Shown here: positions 38,617 through 46,600 of the stretch, piece by piece
Layout of the letters: each line of letters opens with the position of its first letter
How positions within the stretch are numbered: the stretch's first letter is position 1
Assembly: GCA_004348925.1 (NCBI GenBank)
Contig: RCMX01000006.1
Coordinates: forward strand, 553,443 to 617,442
Source of the DNA: Actinomycetota bacterium
GTDB taxonomy: Bacteria > Actinomycetota > Coriobacteriia > Anaerosomatales > Anaerosomataceae
Reading direction: 5' to 3'
Length of the DNA stretch: 64,000 nt
Made by a program: the position numbers and the translations under genes
The notes under the pieces: generated by a model
Database searches by the model: none
Told to the model about the DNA's origin: nothing
What the model saw: only the letters and a program-made list of their open reading frames with translations

Positions 38617-41600
38617 ATGCGAATCGATCAGGTCATCACGGGCGCTACCCTCGATCGGCTTCTTGGGGCACTGCTGCTCATCGGCCTCGACGGTGCGGTG
38701 CTCGACGCAAACGACGCGGCACTCGCATTCTACGGGTACTCTCGAGCGGAGATCCTGTCACTCACCATTCGCGACGTTCAATCGCCGCAGGACCGGGATT
38801 CGATCTCTCATCAGATGCACGAGGCGCGAACCAACGGCATCGTCTTCCGCACCGAGCACCTCCGCAAAGACGGTAGCGCCGTCCCGGTCGAGGTTCACTC
38901 CGCCCTCGTGCATGGCACCGAAGGCGATGCGCTGTTGAGCGCGATCCGCGACATGACCAAATCGGATCTGGCCGAGAAGGCGCTCAACGAGAGCGAGCGG
39001 AGCCAGAAGCTTCTGTTCGACGGAATGGGGGAGGGGTTCGCGGTTCACGAGATCGTCGTCGACGCAGAGGGCCGACCGTGTGACTACCGGTTCTTGCAGG
39101 TGAACCCCGCATTCGAGAAGCTCACAGGACTCAAGGCGACCGACATTCTCGGCAAGACAGTGCTCGAGGTGCTCCCGGGTACGGAACCGGCGTGGATCGA
39201 GCGGTATGGAAGGGTGGCCCTCACAGGCGAGTCGGCGCAGTTTGAAGACTACTCCTCTGCTCTCGACCGCTACTTTGAAGTACGAGCGTATGCTCCCGAG
39301 CCCGGACGATTCGCGGTGATGTTCGGCGACGTCGCCGAGCGCAAGCAGACGCTTGCGGCACTCGAGAAGAGCGAGGCGTCGCTGCGCAAGGCCCAGCGCT
39401 TTGCTCGCATCGGTAGCTGGACGTGGGACATCAAGGCGAATCGACTCGAGTGGTCCGATGAGATGTTCCGTCTCTTCGGTATAGAGAAGGCGACCTTCAC
39501 GGGCGCGCTCGAAGACGTTATCGCCCGTGCGATACATCCTGACGACCGCCCCGCCGTTGAAGCGTCAAACGCCTCGGTCATGAACGAGGGCGTACCGGTT
39601 CCGCTTGAGTATCGCATCTTGTGGCCGGATGGGACCGAGCACGTCGTGTGGGCCGAGGCTGGGGAGCTGGTTCGTGATGAGGACGGTGCGCCGTGGAAGC
39701 TGAGCGGTACCGTGCAAGATATCACGGAGCGAAAGCAAAGCGAGGAACGGCTGAAAGAGAACGAGCAGCGCCTCCGCGCCATCCTGGAAGCGTCGACAGA
39801 CGGCTTCTGGCTGGTGGACAACGAAGGTAACATCCTCGCGGTCAACGAGGCGTACAGTCGCATGAGCGGCTATACCGAGGCTGAGCTCTTGACGATGCGC
39901 GTCAGTGACGTGGATGCTCTCGAGGGGGTTGCGGAGGCCGAGGAACACATCCGCAAGATCAGGGAACAAGGATCCGACCATTTCGAGACCCGGCACCGTC
40001 GAAAAGACGGCACGATCTTCGATGTCGAGATCAATGTCGTGCATCAACCGATGGGAGACGGCCGGCAGGTAGCCTTCATGCGGGATGTCACGGAGAGTAA
40101 AAGGGCGGCAGAGGCACTCAAGGCGAGCGAGGACAAGTTCAAGTACCTCTTCGAGCATTCGATGGTCGCCAAGTCCCTGACCAGCCCGACCGGTGTGGTC
40201 AACGTCAATGATGCGTTCTGTGATCTTCTGGGATATACGCGGGCAGAGCTCGGTGATCGTGCGACGTGGCAACAACTCACCCACCCCGACGATATCCCGG
40301 GTACCGAACGTATCGTCGCTGCGCTGCTGGCCGGGAAGATGCCGTCTGCCCGCTTCACAAAGCGCTACATCCACAAAGACGGCCGCGTCATCTGGGCCGA
40401 CGTGAGCACGTCCCTTCGCAGGGATGCCGCAGGGGTGCCCGAGTACTTCATGACCACCATCCTCGACATCACCGAACGCAAGAACGCCGAGGATGAGCTT
40501 CGCGCAAGCGAGCGGTGGCTCAGCGAGTCGCAAAGAGTCGCGCATCTCGGGCACTACATCTTCGACATCCAGGCAGACCACTGGAGTGGCTCCCCCGCGC
40601 TCTATGAGGTGCTTGGCGCAACCAACGAGGACCGGGACACATACGAAGGGTGGCTCGGCCTCATGCACCCCGACGACCGGCAGGTGCTGCGAGCGCATTT
40701 CGAGGACGAGGTGCTCGCGGGTGGCGCCACATTCGACCTGGAGTATCGAATCATCAGGCCTGTGGATGGCGAAGAACGTTGGGTCCATGGACTTGGGTCT
40801 GTGGAGTACGACGCCGACGGCAGACCGCTCGCACTCTTCGGGATCATCCAGGACGTCACCGAGCGCCGCCTCGCCGAGAACGCGGTCGCGGCGCTCAACA
40901 TCGAACTCGAGCAGCGCGTGCAGGATCGAACTGAGGAGCTTGCTGCGACGAACGAGGAACTCATCGCCACGAACACCAGCCTGCAAGAGACCAATGCGAT
41001 CCTTGAGGAGGCGACCCGCGCGAAGAGTGACTTTCTGGCGTCGATGAGTCACGAGCTGCGCACGCCCCTCAATTCGATCATCGGGTTCTCCGACATCCTT
41101 CTAAAGGGCATGGCAGGGGAGCTCAACGAGGAGCAAGGCCGGCAGATCGGGATGATCCACAACTCCGGGCGACACCTTCTCGGCCTTGTGAACGAGGTGC
41201 TCGATCTGGCGAAGATCGAGTCGGGCCGCCAGAAGCCGACAGTCCGCCGCGTCGATATCATCGGAGTCGTTCGCCAGATGTTCGACTCTGTGAGGCCTAT
41301 GGCCGACGAGAAGGGGCTTGCGATGGTGTGTGATTGTCCGGACGCGATACCCAAGATCGCGACGGATGGATCTCAAGTCGGGCAGATCGTCCTGAACCTC
41401 ATCAGCAACGCCGTGAAGTTCACCGAACGCGGCGAGGTGAGCGTACAGGTCTCCGAGGAGACCGCCGGCGTCGCCATCTCCGTGAAGGATTCGGGGCGGG
41501 GGATTCCGGCCGACGAACTCGAGCGGGTGTTCGATGACTTCTACCAGGTGATGTCGGAGGGTGGCCTGAAGAGCGACGGCACCGGCCTGGGCCTTGCGGT

Positions 41601-41694
41601 ATGCAGGCGGCTTGCTACCGCGCTTGGGGCGACCATCGAGGTAGAGAGCGAGCTCGGGAGCGGCTCGACGTTCACGCTGCACTTGCCGCGATAG
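38617..41694 (+). CDS. multi-PAS hybrid-length sensor histidine kinase, soluble
   Basis: About 1,025 residues with six successive PAS or PAS/PAC units. Their ends are marked by repeated D(I/V)(T/A)ER(K/R) linkers near AIRDMTK, VAERKQ, ITERKQ, VTESKR, ITERKN and VTERRL. A coiled coil (RVQDRTEELAATNEELI), the H-box MSHELRTPLNSI, the N-box NLISNAVKFTERG, DSGRGIP and GTGLGLAVC follow. No transmembrane helix was seen, so the signal is probably cytoplasmic (redox, light, ligand). There is no receiver domain and no adjacent response regulator. ATG 38617 has GGGAG upstream; an ATG at 38587 would add ten residues. Phosphorelay partner unknown. Confidence 0.9.
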   Translation: MRIDQVITGATLDRLLGALLLIGLDGAVLDANDAALAFYGYSRAEILSLTIRDVQSPQDRDSISHQMHEARTNGIVFRTEHLRKDGSAVPVEVHSALVHGTEGDALLSAIRDMTKSDLAEKALNESERSQKLLFDGMGEGFAVHEIVVDAEGRPCDYRFLQVNPAFEKLTGLKATDILGKTVLEVLPGTEPAWIERYGRVALTGESAQFEDYSSALDRYFEVRAYAPEPGRFAVMFGDVAERKQTLAALEKSEASLRKAQRFARIGSWTWDIKANRLEWSDEMFRLFGIEKATFTGALEDVIARAIHPDDRPAVEASNASVMNEGVPVPLEYRILWPDGTEHVVWAEAGELVRDEDGAPWKLSGTVQDITERKQSEERLKENEQRLRAILEASTDGFWLVDNEGNILAVNEAYSRMSGYTEAELLTMRVSDVDALEGVAEAEEHIRKIREQGSDHFETRHRRKDGTIFDVEINVVHQPMGDGRQVAFMRDVTESKRAAEALKASEDKFKYLFEHSMVAKSLTSPTGVVNVNDAFCDLLGYTRAELGDRATWQQLTHPDDIPGTERIVAALLAGKMPSARFTKRYIHKDGRVIWADVSTSLRRDAAGVPEYFMTTILDITERKNAEDELRASERWLSESQRVAHLGHYIFDIQADHWSGSPALYEVLGATNEDRDTYEGWLGLMHPDDRQVLRAHFEDEVLAGGATFDLEYRIIRPVDGEERWVHGLGSVEYDADGRPLALFGIIQDVTERRLAENAVAALNIELEQRVQDRTEELAATNEELIATNTSLQETNAILEEATRAKSDFLASMSHELRTPLNSIIGFSDILLKGMAGELNEEQGRQIGMIHNSGRHLLGLVNEVLDLAKIESGRQKPTVRRVDIIGVVRQMFDSVRPMADEKGLAMVCDCPDAIPKIATDGSQVGQIVLNLISNAVKFTERGEVSVQVSEETAGVAISVKDSGRGIPADELERVFDDFYQVMSEGGLKSDGTGLGLAVCRRLATALGATIEVESELGSGSTFTLHLPR

Positions 41695-41703
41695 CGCGGG
41701 TGC

Positions 41704-42213
41704 CTACTGCATCGGAACCTGTTGCCACCGGAAGGTGCCGGTTCGTTTCAGCCATACCTGCTTGGTGAGGTCCACGATCACGAACGCGGTCGCCTTGGGT
41801 TGCTTCAGGTCGTACTGCTGGATCTTGACGACGTGCCAACCGGCCGCCTGCTGCGAAACGCCCGCCCCGAAGGTGTGCTCGATGATGACACGTCCGTCAA
41901 CGGGTACCGGGTAGGTGTTCTCATTCGCCTCGGTCAGCACCAGGGTCGATCCGGAAACGAGCCACTCCCGGCTGCCTTCTGCGGCGACCCACGTCAGCCC
42001 CGGCGCATAGCCCTCGATGTAGACCGTTGCCGGGTCCTTCAGGGCGACGCGTGAGGGAACCAGCCAGTCGCCCCGCACGAAGAAGACGTCGATGAGCGGA
42101 AAGCCCGAGCCGGTGGTCCCCACGGCGGCGCGCATCCCGACGAAGGCCAGGACAAGCAGAACAGCAAGCACCGCGAGCGTCTTAAGAAGGTTCGCCAGCC
42201 ATTTGAGACGCAT
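41704..42213 (-). CDS. hypothetical exported or membrane-anchored protein
   Basis: 169 residues, no family recognised. One hydrophobic helix near the N-terminus (LLKTLAVLAVLLVLAFVGM) looks like a signal anchor. The rest is beta-rich and extracytoplasmic, with TWVAAEGSREWLVSGSTLVL and an isolated WHVVKIQQYDLKQPKAT segment. ATG 42213 has AGGAG upstream; the longer frame to 42309 has no site. The gene is convergent with the PAS kinase (nine bases between stops) and downstream of the ABC exporter operon, with a hairpin between. Confidence 0.6.
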   Translation of the reverse strand: MRLKWLANLLKTLAVLAVLLVLAFVGMRAAVGTTGSGFPLIDVFFVRGDWLVPSRVALKDPATVYIEGYAPGLTWVAAEGSREWLVSGSTLVLTEANENTYPVPVDGRVIIEHTFGAGVSQQAAGWHVVKIQQYDLKQPKATAFVIVDLTKQVWLKRTGTFRWQQVPMQ

Positions 42214-42292
42214 GCTGCCACTCCTGAGAACGCCGTCCACGTCTTCTGACGATAGAACCTGAACGGGAGGCACGTCAATCATACTGAACTGC

Positions 42293-42320
42293 GAAGGCCC
42301 GCCGTTCATGGCGGGCCTTC
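42293..42320 (-). terminator. terminator of the ABC exporter operon
   Basis: GAAGGCCCGCC and GGCGGGCCTTC pair perfectly over 11 bases around a six-base loop, 22 bases after the last small gene. The T-tract is poor. Confidence 0.6.
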
Positions 42321-42342
42321 GGTCGTTCAGACGCCCCCGGGA

Positions 42343-42477
42343 CTACTCGTCCTCGAGCGCCCGCTCCGCGTCCTTCTTCGCTTTCATCGAAGCCTGGATC
42401 TTGCCCCAGACCTTGAGCTTCAGGTAGCCGATACCCACGACTGCGACTGAGATCAGGACCCACCAATACCACTCCAC
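42343..42477 (-). CDS. 44-residue membrane peptide encoded at the end of an ABC operon
   Basis: The small frame starts at GTG 42477 with a strong GAGGAGG site and ends with TAG. Its translation starts MEWYWWVLISVAVVGIGYLK and continues with a charged, Lys/Glu-rich helical tail ending in LEDE. It therefore has one aromatic-rich transmembrane helix and a cytoplasmic amphipathic tail. It begins 18 bases after the permease stop and precedes the operon terminator. Its function is unknown; a small accessory subunit of the transporter is a reasonable guess. Confidence 0.7.
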   Translation of the reverse strand: MEWYWWVLISVAVVGIGYLKLKVWGKIQASMKAKKDAERALEDE

Positions 42478-42495
42478 TGCGATTCCTCCTCGGGA

Positions 42496-43560
42496 CTACT
42501 CGGCAACGAGCTTGCGCTGCATACGGCGCGACAAGGCGCCGATGACCGGAACCAAAGCGATGGCGATCGCAAGAGACACTGCGAGATCCACCCAGATAGC
42601 ATCAAGTCCCTTGCCCAGGACAGCCACCTGCCAGATCGGGTCGATCGCCCAAAACGTCGGGAAGAGCTTCGCGATCCACTGCGGCCACTCTGGGAAGAGA
42701 TAGAACGCCACAGGTGCGAACAGGAAGATGCCGCTGCCTTTGACGAGCGTGAACATGGAAGCACTATCCTTGGCCGCAGTCCCGATCACGATGCCCAACA
42801 CCGCCGAGAATGCCGACGCCCACAGGATGACCAAGACCAGCACAAGGGGCTGTCCGCCGAGCGCTTTGTTCAGGAACAGCGTCATGAACGCCATCACGAA
42901 CGCCAGGATCGTCCCGAGGAGCCCCTTCGCCACGAGTACCTCGCTTGCTTTCACCGGCGAGACCAGCAGCGCCGAGAGGGTCCCGTTCTCCTTCTCTTCG
43001 ACGAGGCTCGACGATGGCACGAACGCGCCCGCGATGAACAGGGCGTACATCATGATCACGGGCACAAGTCTCACGGATATCGGAAGACCTTCATTGCCGA
43101 AGTTCTCGATGCGAACGTCCACGGGGGGCGCCGTTCCCTCGACCTGGCGTACAAGGTCGAGCGTCGTCACGCTGAGGATGATGCGGTTTGAGGAGAGACT
43201 CTCACCCCCGATGTAGAGTTCGAGGAGCGGCTTCTCGCCCGAGCGGACCGCATCATCGAACCCTTTGGGCAGTATGAGACCAGCATCGAAATCGTTTGCC
43301 CGGACCTGATCTTTGAGCGCGTCGGGATTGTCGAGGACGGTGAGCTCGATGCCGTCCATCTTCTCGAGAGAGGCCGTTATCTCGGAGGCTCCCTGGTCGA
43401 CGACGGCCATTCTCGGCTTTGCGGCGAAGAGCGACCCGAACGCGACCTGCAGGATCAGCGTGAGCGCGAAGGGGAGAATGATCGCCCACAGGAAGATGGG
43501 AGAACGAGGTCCCAGAGCCAGGTCCTTTCGGAGTACTTTGAACATCCGTGTGAGACTCAT
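42496..43560 (-). CDS. ABC-2 type transporter permease (second subunit)
   Basis: 354 residues. An N-terminal helix is followed by a large extracytoplasmic domain (about 45-170) and five hydrophobic helices, with the conserved VPSSSLVEEKENGTLSALLV motif before them. This is the ABC-2 exporter topology. ATG 43560 overlaps the stop of the first permease gene as ATGA. The four-gene operon (regulator, ATPase, two permeases) resembles NatAB/YhaQP-type or drug exporters; no substrate can be deduced. Confidence 0.85.
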   Translation of the reverse strand: MSLTRMFKVLRKDLALGPRSPIFLWAIILPFALTLILQVAFGSLFAAKPRMAVVDQGASEITASLEKMDGIELTVLDNPDALKDQVRANDFDAGLILPKGFDDAVRSGEKPLLELYIGGESLSSNRIILSVTTLDLVRQVEGTAPPVDVRIENFGNEGLPISVRLVPVIMMYALFIAGAFVPSSSLVEEKENGTLSALLVSPVKASEVLVAKGLLGTILAFVMAFMTLFLNKALGGQPLVLVLVILWASAFSAVLGIVIGTAAKDSASMFTLVKGSGIFLFAPVAFYLFPEWPQWIAKLFPTFWAIDPIWQVAVLGKGLDAIWVDLAVSLAIAIALVPVIGALSRRMQRKLVAE

Positions 43561-44750
43561 AGGGACTCCACCTTCCGCTTGAGCGTGAACAAGCCAGCCA
43601 GGTAGATGACGATCACCCAGGCGGTCGCCGCAAGCAGGCTCTGCCACACGTCGGTCCAACCGAGGCCGTATGCGGTGATGCCGGTCAGCACCTGTGTCAT
43701 GCCATAGGTGGGCAAGAAGCGAATCCATGCGCTCGCAGTGCCGGGCAGCAAGATCGCGAACGCGGGGATCATAAGCGGCACGAGGAACAGCACCCCGTAG
43801 AAAAGCGTGCCGATGAAGTCCTTACCAGCCGAGCCGATGATCATCGCCACGCCTGTGAACATGACCGATCCGATAAGCATCGTGAGCAGGAGCAGCCACC
43901 AATTCGCCTGTGTGAAGGCGCCGATCGCGATCAACACGATCATCGCCTGTGACATGGCGAGCATAGTCCCGTAGATCGTCTTGGCCATCAGGAAGTCGCC
44001 GGCGCGCGCGGGCGTCACCAGCACGGCCTTGACCGTTCGGTTCATGACTTCGCTTGAGACAAGCGACGCCATCGACAGCACCTCGACCATGAGCACGAAG
44101 AGCGCGAGCATGGGCCGCATCTTCTCTCTGAGCGACACCTGGTCGCCCGCGCGGTCGGTGCCAAGGATGATGTTCTCCTGAGACGGCTCGGTCACAGGCA
44201 CGGCGTCACCCGCGATGGCGTACGCGATCTCTCGCACGAAGCTCTTCATCGCGCCCTGTATCTCGGACGGAACGCCGGCGTCTGAGTACACCGTCACCGT
44301 CGTCCGTTCCTTCGCTGCAGTCTTCTCCAGGAAGCCCGCGGGGAACCCGATGCCGATGGTGACATCGACGCGCTTCGCGTCCTTCGGTTTCTCATCACCG
44401 GCAGCTTTGTCGCGCAGGAATGTCTGCGAGCCGTCTTCTGACTGCCAGTATTCGAGATCGCCCGCAATGACCTTCCTGAGCTCCTCTTCCGAGGCGAACT
44501 GAACCAATCGCAAACCTTCTGAAGCGTTCGCGCCTTCCTGGTACTGGTCGAAGAGCGCGTCCATTCCCGTCTGATGAACACCGAGGGTCAACGTCTCGTT
44601 CACCGTCTTCGGGGCGATCCAGAAGAAGGTGATGAACAGCACCAATCCGAGAATCGACAGAAACAGATAGAGCGTGTCGCGAGAGAACTCCACGAGGTCC
44701 TTCTTGACGATCGCGGAGACTATCGCCGCACGGGAGACGGAGCGGCTCAT
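43557..44750 (-). CDS. ABC-2 type transporter permease (first subunit)
   Basis: 397 residues. A first helix (LYLFLSILGLVLFITFFWI) leads to a long extracytoplasmic region (about 50-220) and about five helices at the C-terminus. The stretch LSMASLVSSEVMNRTVKAVLVTPAR is the equivalent of the ABC-2 'EKE-GT' motif. The large loop is unlike plain drug exporters and close to NatB/YhaP-type sodium or stress exporters. The start ATG 44750 overlaps the ATPase gene stop as ATGA. Confidence 0.85.
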   Translation of the reverse strand: MSRSVSRAAIVSAIVKKDLVEFSRDTLYLFLSILGLVLFITFFWIAPKTVNETLTLGVHQTGMDALFDQYQEGANASEGLRLVQFASEEELRKVIAGDLEYWQSEDGSQTFLRDKAAGDEKPKDAKRVDVTIGIGFPAGFLEKTAAKERTTVTVYSDAGVPSEIQGAMKSFVREIAYAIAGDAVPVTEPSQENIILGTDRAGDQVSLREKMRPMLALFVLMVEVLSMASLVSSEVMNRTVKAVLVTPARAGDFLMAKTIYGTMLAMSQAMIVLIAIGAFTQANWWLLLLTMLIGSVMFTGVAMIIGSAGKDFIGTLFYGVLFLVPLMIPAFAILLPGTASAWIRFLPTYGMTQVLTGITAYGLGWTDVWQSLLAATAWVIVIYLAGLFTLKRKVESL

Positions 44751-45610
44751 CCCACCAGCCCCCTACCCGTCATCTGGATGAAGATGTCTTCGAGCGTGGC
44801 CTCCTCGGTATGGATCGTGAGCACGTCGCCCGAGCCGACGACCTCCTTGAGCCGGTCGCCCGAGTCCGGCCGGTCGAGTGCGACGATCTCTTCTCGCACA
44901 CCGGAGCCATCGCGCATGCGAACCTTCACTGAACGCTTGCCGAACTTGAGCTTCAGGTTCTCCGGCGTGTCGATCGCCACGATGACGCCGTCGTTGATGA
45001 ATGCGACGCGGTCCGAGAGTTCGTCTGCCTCGAACATGTCGTGGGTGGTCAGCAACACGGCGGCCCCACGGGCGGCCTCTTCCTTGATCGTGGTCCGAAT
45101 CGATGCCGAGGTCACCGGGTCGAGCCCGTCGGTGGGCTCATCGAGGAACAGAACATCCGGCTTGTTGATGAAGGCCCGGGAGATCATCATTCGCTGGCGC
45201 ATGCCCTTGGAGTACGTCTTCACACGGTCTTTGGCGCGGTCGGCGAGGCCTACGCGTCGCAGGATCTCGATGGAGTCGGGATCCTTGATGCCGTAGAGCG
45301 ACGCGTAGAAGTCGAGGTTCTCCTTTGCGGACATGGAGAGGTAGAGGTTCTTCTCCTCGAAGCAGACACCGATTCTCGCCTGGATCGCGGGATCATCGAG
45401 CGTGATATCGGCTCCAAGAATCTGGGCCACACCGCTCTTCGGCGCGACCTGACCGGTCAGCATCTTGATGGTGGTCGACTTCCCTGCACCGTTGGGACCG
45501 AGAAAGCCGAGAATCTCGCCGGGTTGAACCTCGAAGGAGATGCCCTTCACGGCCAGCAAGTCACCGTACGAGTACGTGATGTCCTCGACTTTGATGGCGG
45601 CTTCCGTCAT
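44747..45610 (-). CDS. ABC transporter ATP-binding protein
   Basis: 287 residues. Walker A GPNGAGKST, Q-loop FEEKNLY, signature-like YSKGMRQRMMISRAF, Walker B VLFLDEPTDGLD and the H-loop TTHD are visible. The YSKGMRQR form of the signature is usual for ABC-2 exporters (DrrA/NatA-like). The C-terminal 60 residues are an extra regulatory region. ATG 45610 is preceded by GAGAGAGG and overlaps the regulator stop as ATGA. Confidence 0.93.
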   Translation of the reverse strand: MTEAAIKVEDITYSYGDLLAVKGISFEVQPGEILGFLGPNGAGKSTTIKMLTGQVAPKSGVAQILGADITLDDPAIQARIGVCFEEKNLYLSMSAKENLDFYASLYGIKDPDSIEILRRVGLADRAKDRVKTYSKGMRQRMMISRAFINKPDVLFLDEPTDGLDPVTSASIRTTIKEEAARGAAVLLTTHDMFEADELSDRVAFINDGVIVAIDTPENLKLKFGKRSVKVRMRDGSGVREEIVALDRPDSGDRLKEVVGSGDVLTIHTEEATLEDIFIQMTGRGLVG

Positions 45611-46074
45611 GACATACCTCTCTCTCTCCAGTGCTTCATCAACGTTTGGCATTCCTGCTCGAAGAACGAGTAGACGTCGTACATCTCCTGGAGGCGCACT
45701 CGCGCCGTGTCGGTCTCGGCCATTGCGAGTGCTTCGCGTGCGGTGTTGGTGACCGCAGTCATGGCCTCGAACTTCTTCGCCAGGAGCGGGCCCCATATGC
45801 CCTTGAGCAGGCGGAAGTGTGCTTCCCGCGAGTTACGGACCCGGTATCGTTCTACGAGCCCCATCGCAAGCAACAACTGAGTCGAGGTGCTTACGGAGGC
45901 TTTGCTGATCTCGAGCTTCTCGACGAGCTGGCTTGTTGAGAGACCCTCGCCCTCGGCGAGCATCAGCGCGGCGTAGATCCGGGCCGAGAGATGCGGGAAG
46001 CCGAGGGTCTCCATCATGACCGTCATCCGATCGAAGAGCGCCGAGCGTTTCTTTGTCTGTTCAGCGTCTGGCAT
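45607..46074 (-). CDS. GbsR/MarR-like transcriptional regulator of the ABC operon
   Basis: 155 residues. A winged helix occupies about residues 20-95, with LSARIYAALMLAEGEGLSTS, then QLVEKLEISKASVSTSTQLL as the recognition helix region. The C-terminal helices fit the dimerisation part of the GbsR type. It is the first gene of the exporter operon and overlaps the ATPase gene, so it probably controls its own operon through the inverted repeat in the promoter just upstream. The ligand is unknown. Confidence 0.82.
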   Translation of the reverse strand: MPDAEQTKKRSALFDRMTVMMETLGFPHLSARIYAALMLAEGEGLSTSQLVEKLEISKASVSTSTQLLLAMGLVERYRVRNSREAHFRLLKGIWGPLLAKKFEAMTAVTNTAREALAMAETDTARVRLQEMYDVYSFFEQECQTLMKHWRERGMS

Positions 46075-46107
46075 GAGGCCTCCTGCTAAGAGTGTTCAAT
46101 GCTTTCC

Positions 46108-46144
46108 CAACGTTCAGTATGTTCTAAACGTTGTGCGATTGCAA
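46108..46144 (-). promoter_or_regulatory. promoter and operator of the ABC exporter operon
   Basis: On the minus strand TTGCAA (46144-46139) and CATACT (46121-46116) are separated by 17 bases. The inverted repeat CAACGTT (46108-46114)/AACGTTG (46127-46133), spaced by 12 bases, straddles the -10 and start point. This is the right place for repression by the encoded regulator. Confidence 0.65.
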
Positions 46145-46158
46145 GACAGTGGTACCTG

Positions 46159-46215
46159 TTGACAGGGGCCCGATGTCGTACTATACATAGCTAGGTACTG
46201 TGTAACGTACAGTAC
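46159..46215 (+). promoter_or_regulatory. padR promoter and operator
   Basis: TTGACA (46159-46164) and TATACA (46182-46187), spacing 17, form a strong promoter. Immediately downstream GTACTGT (46195-46201)/ACAGTAC (46209-46215) is a 7-bp inverted repeat. It has the GTAC core and spacing seen in PadR operators and overlaps the transcription start, so PadR probably represses its own gene pair. Confidence 0.75.
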
Positions 46216-46236
46216 TTCACACGAATCGAGGCTGTC

Positions 46237-46575
46237 ATGGGCGGGGATTTCGAGAGCTACTCGGCACAACTGAGGAAGGGCGTCGTGCAGCTTCTCGTGT
46301 TGCAGGTGCTGAGCGCGGAACCGCTGTACGGGTACGCGCTCGTGAAGCGCCTCGAGGAGCTGGGGGAGTTCGTGGCGGGCGAGGGAACCGTGTATCCGGT
46401 GCTACGGCGCCTTGAGGCAGACGGGCTGCTCTCGGCGGTGTGGGTGAACGACGTGCCCGGCAACCCGCGGAAGTACTACGCGGTGACCGACTCGGGAGCA
46501 TCGTTTCTCTCGCGGACGCTGGAAGAGTGGGACCGGATCGTGGCAGCGGTGCATGGGCTCAGGGAAGCCGGATAG
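46237..46575 (+). CDS. PadR-family transcriptional regulator
   Basis: 112 residues. It is a short PadR (subfamily 2) winged helix: VQLLVLQVLSAEPLYGYAL, then VAGEGTVYPVLRRLEADGLL and KYYAVTDSG, with a C-terminal dimer helix (FLSRTLEEWDRIVAAV). ATG 46237 has GAGG upstream. It overlaps the operator described above and is followed 26 bases on by a HAAS/DUF1700 membrane gene, the typical partner of PadR proteins. Confidence 0.93.
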   Translation: MGGDFESYSAQLRKGVVQLLVLQVLSAEPLYGYALVKRLEELGEFVAGEGTVYPVLRRLEADGLLSAVWVNDVPGNPRKYYAVTDSGASFLSRTLEEWDRIVAAVHGLREAG

Positions 46576-46600
46576 TCACGGCCAACCGGATGGGGGAACG

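Noticed and set aside
39565-41052. A 495-codon minus-strand frame opposite the multi-PAS kinase
   Set aside because: It is antisense to six consecutive PAS and kinase motifs that read perfectly on the plus strand.
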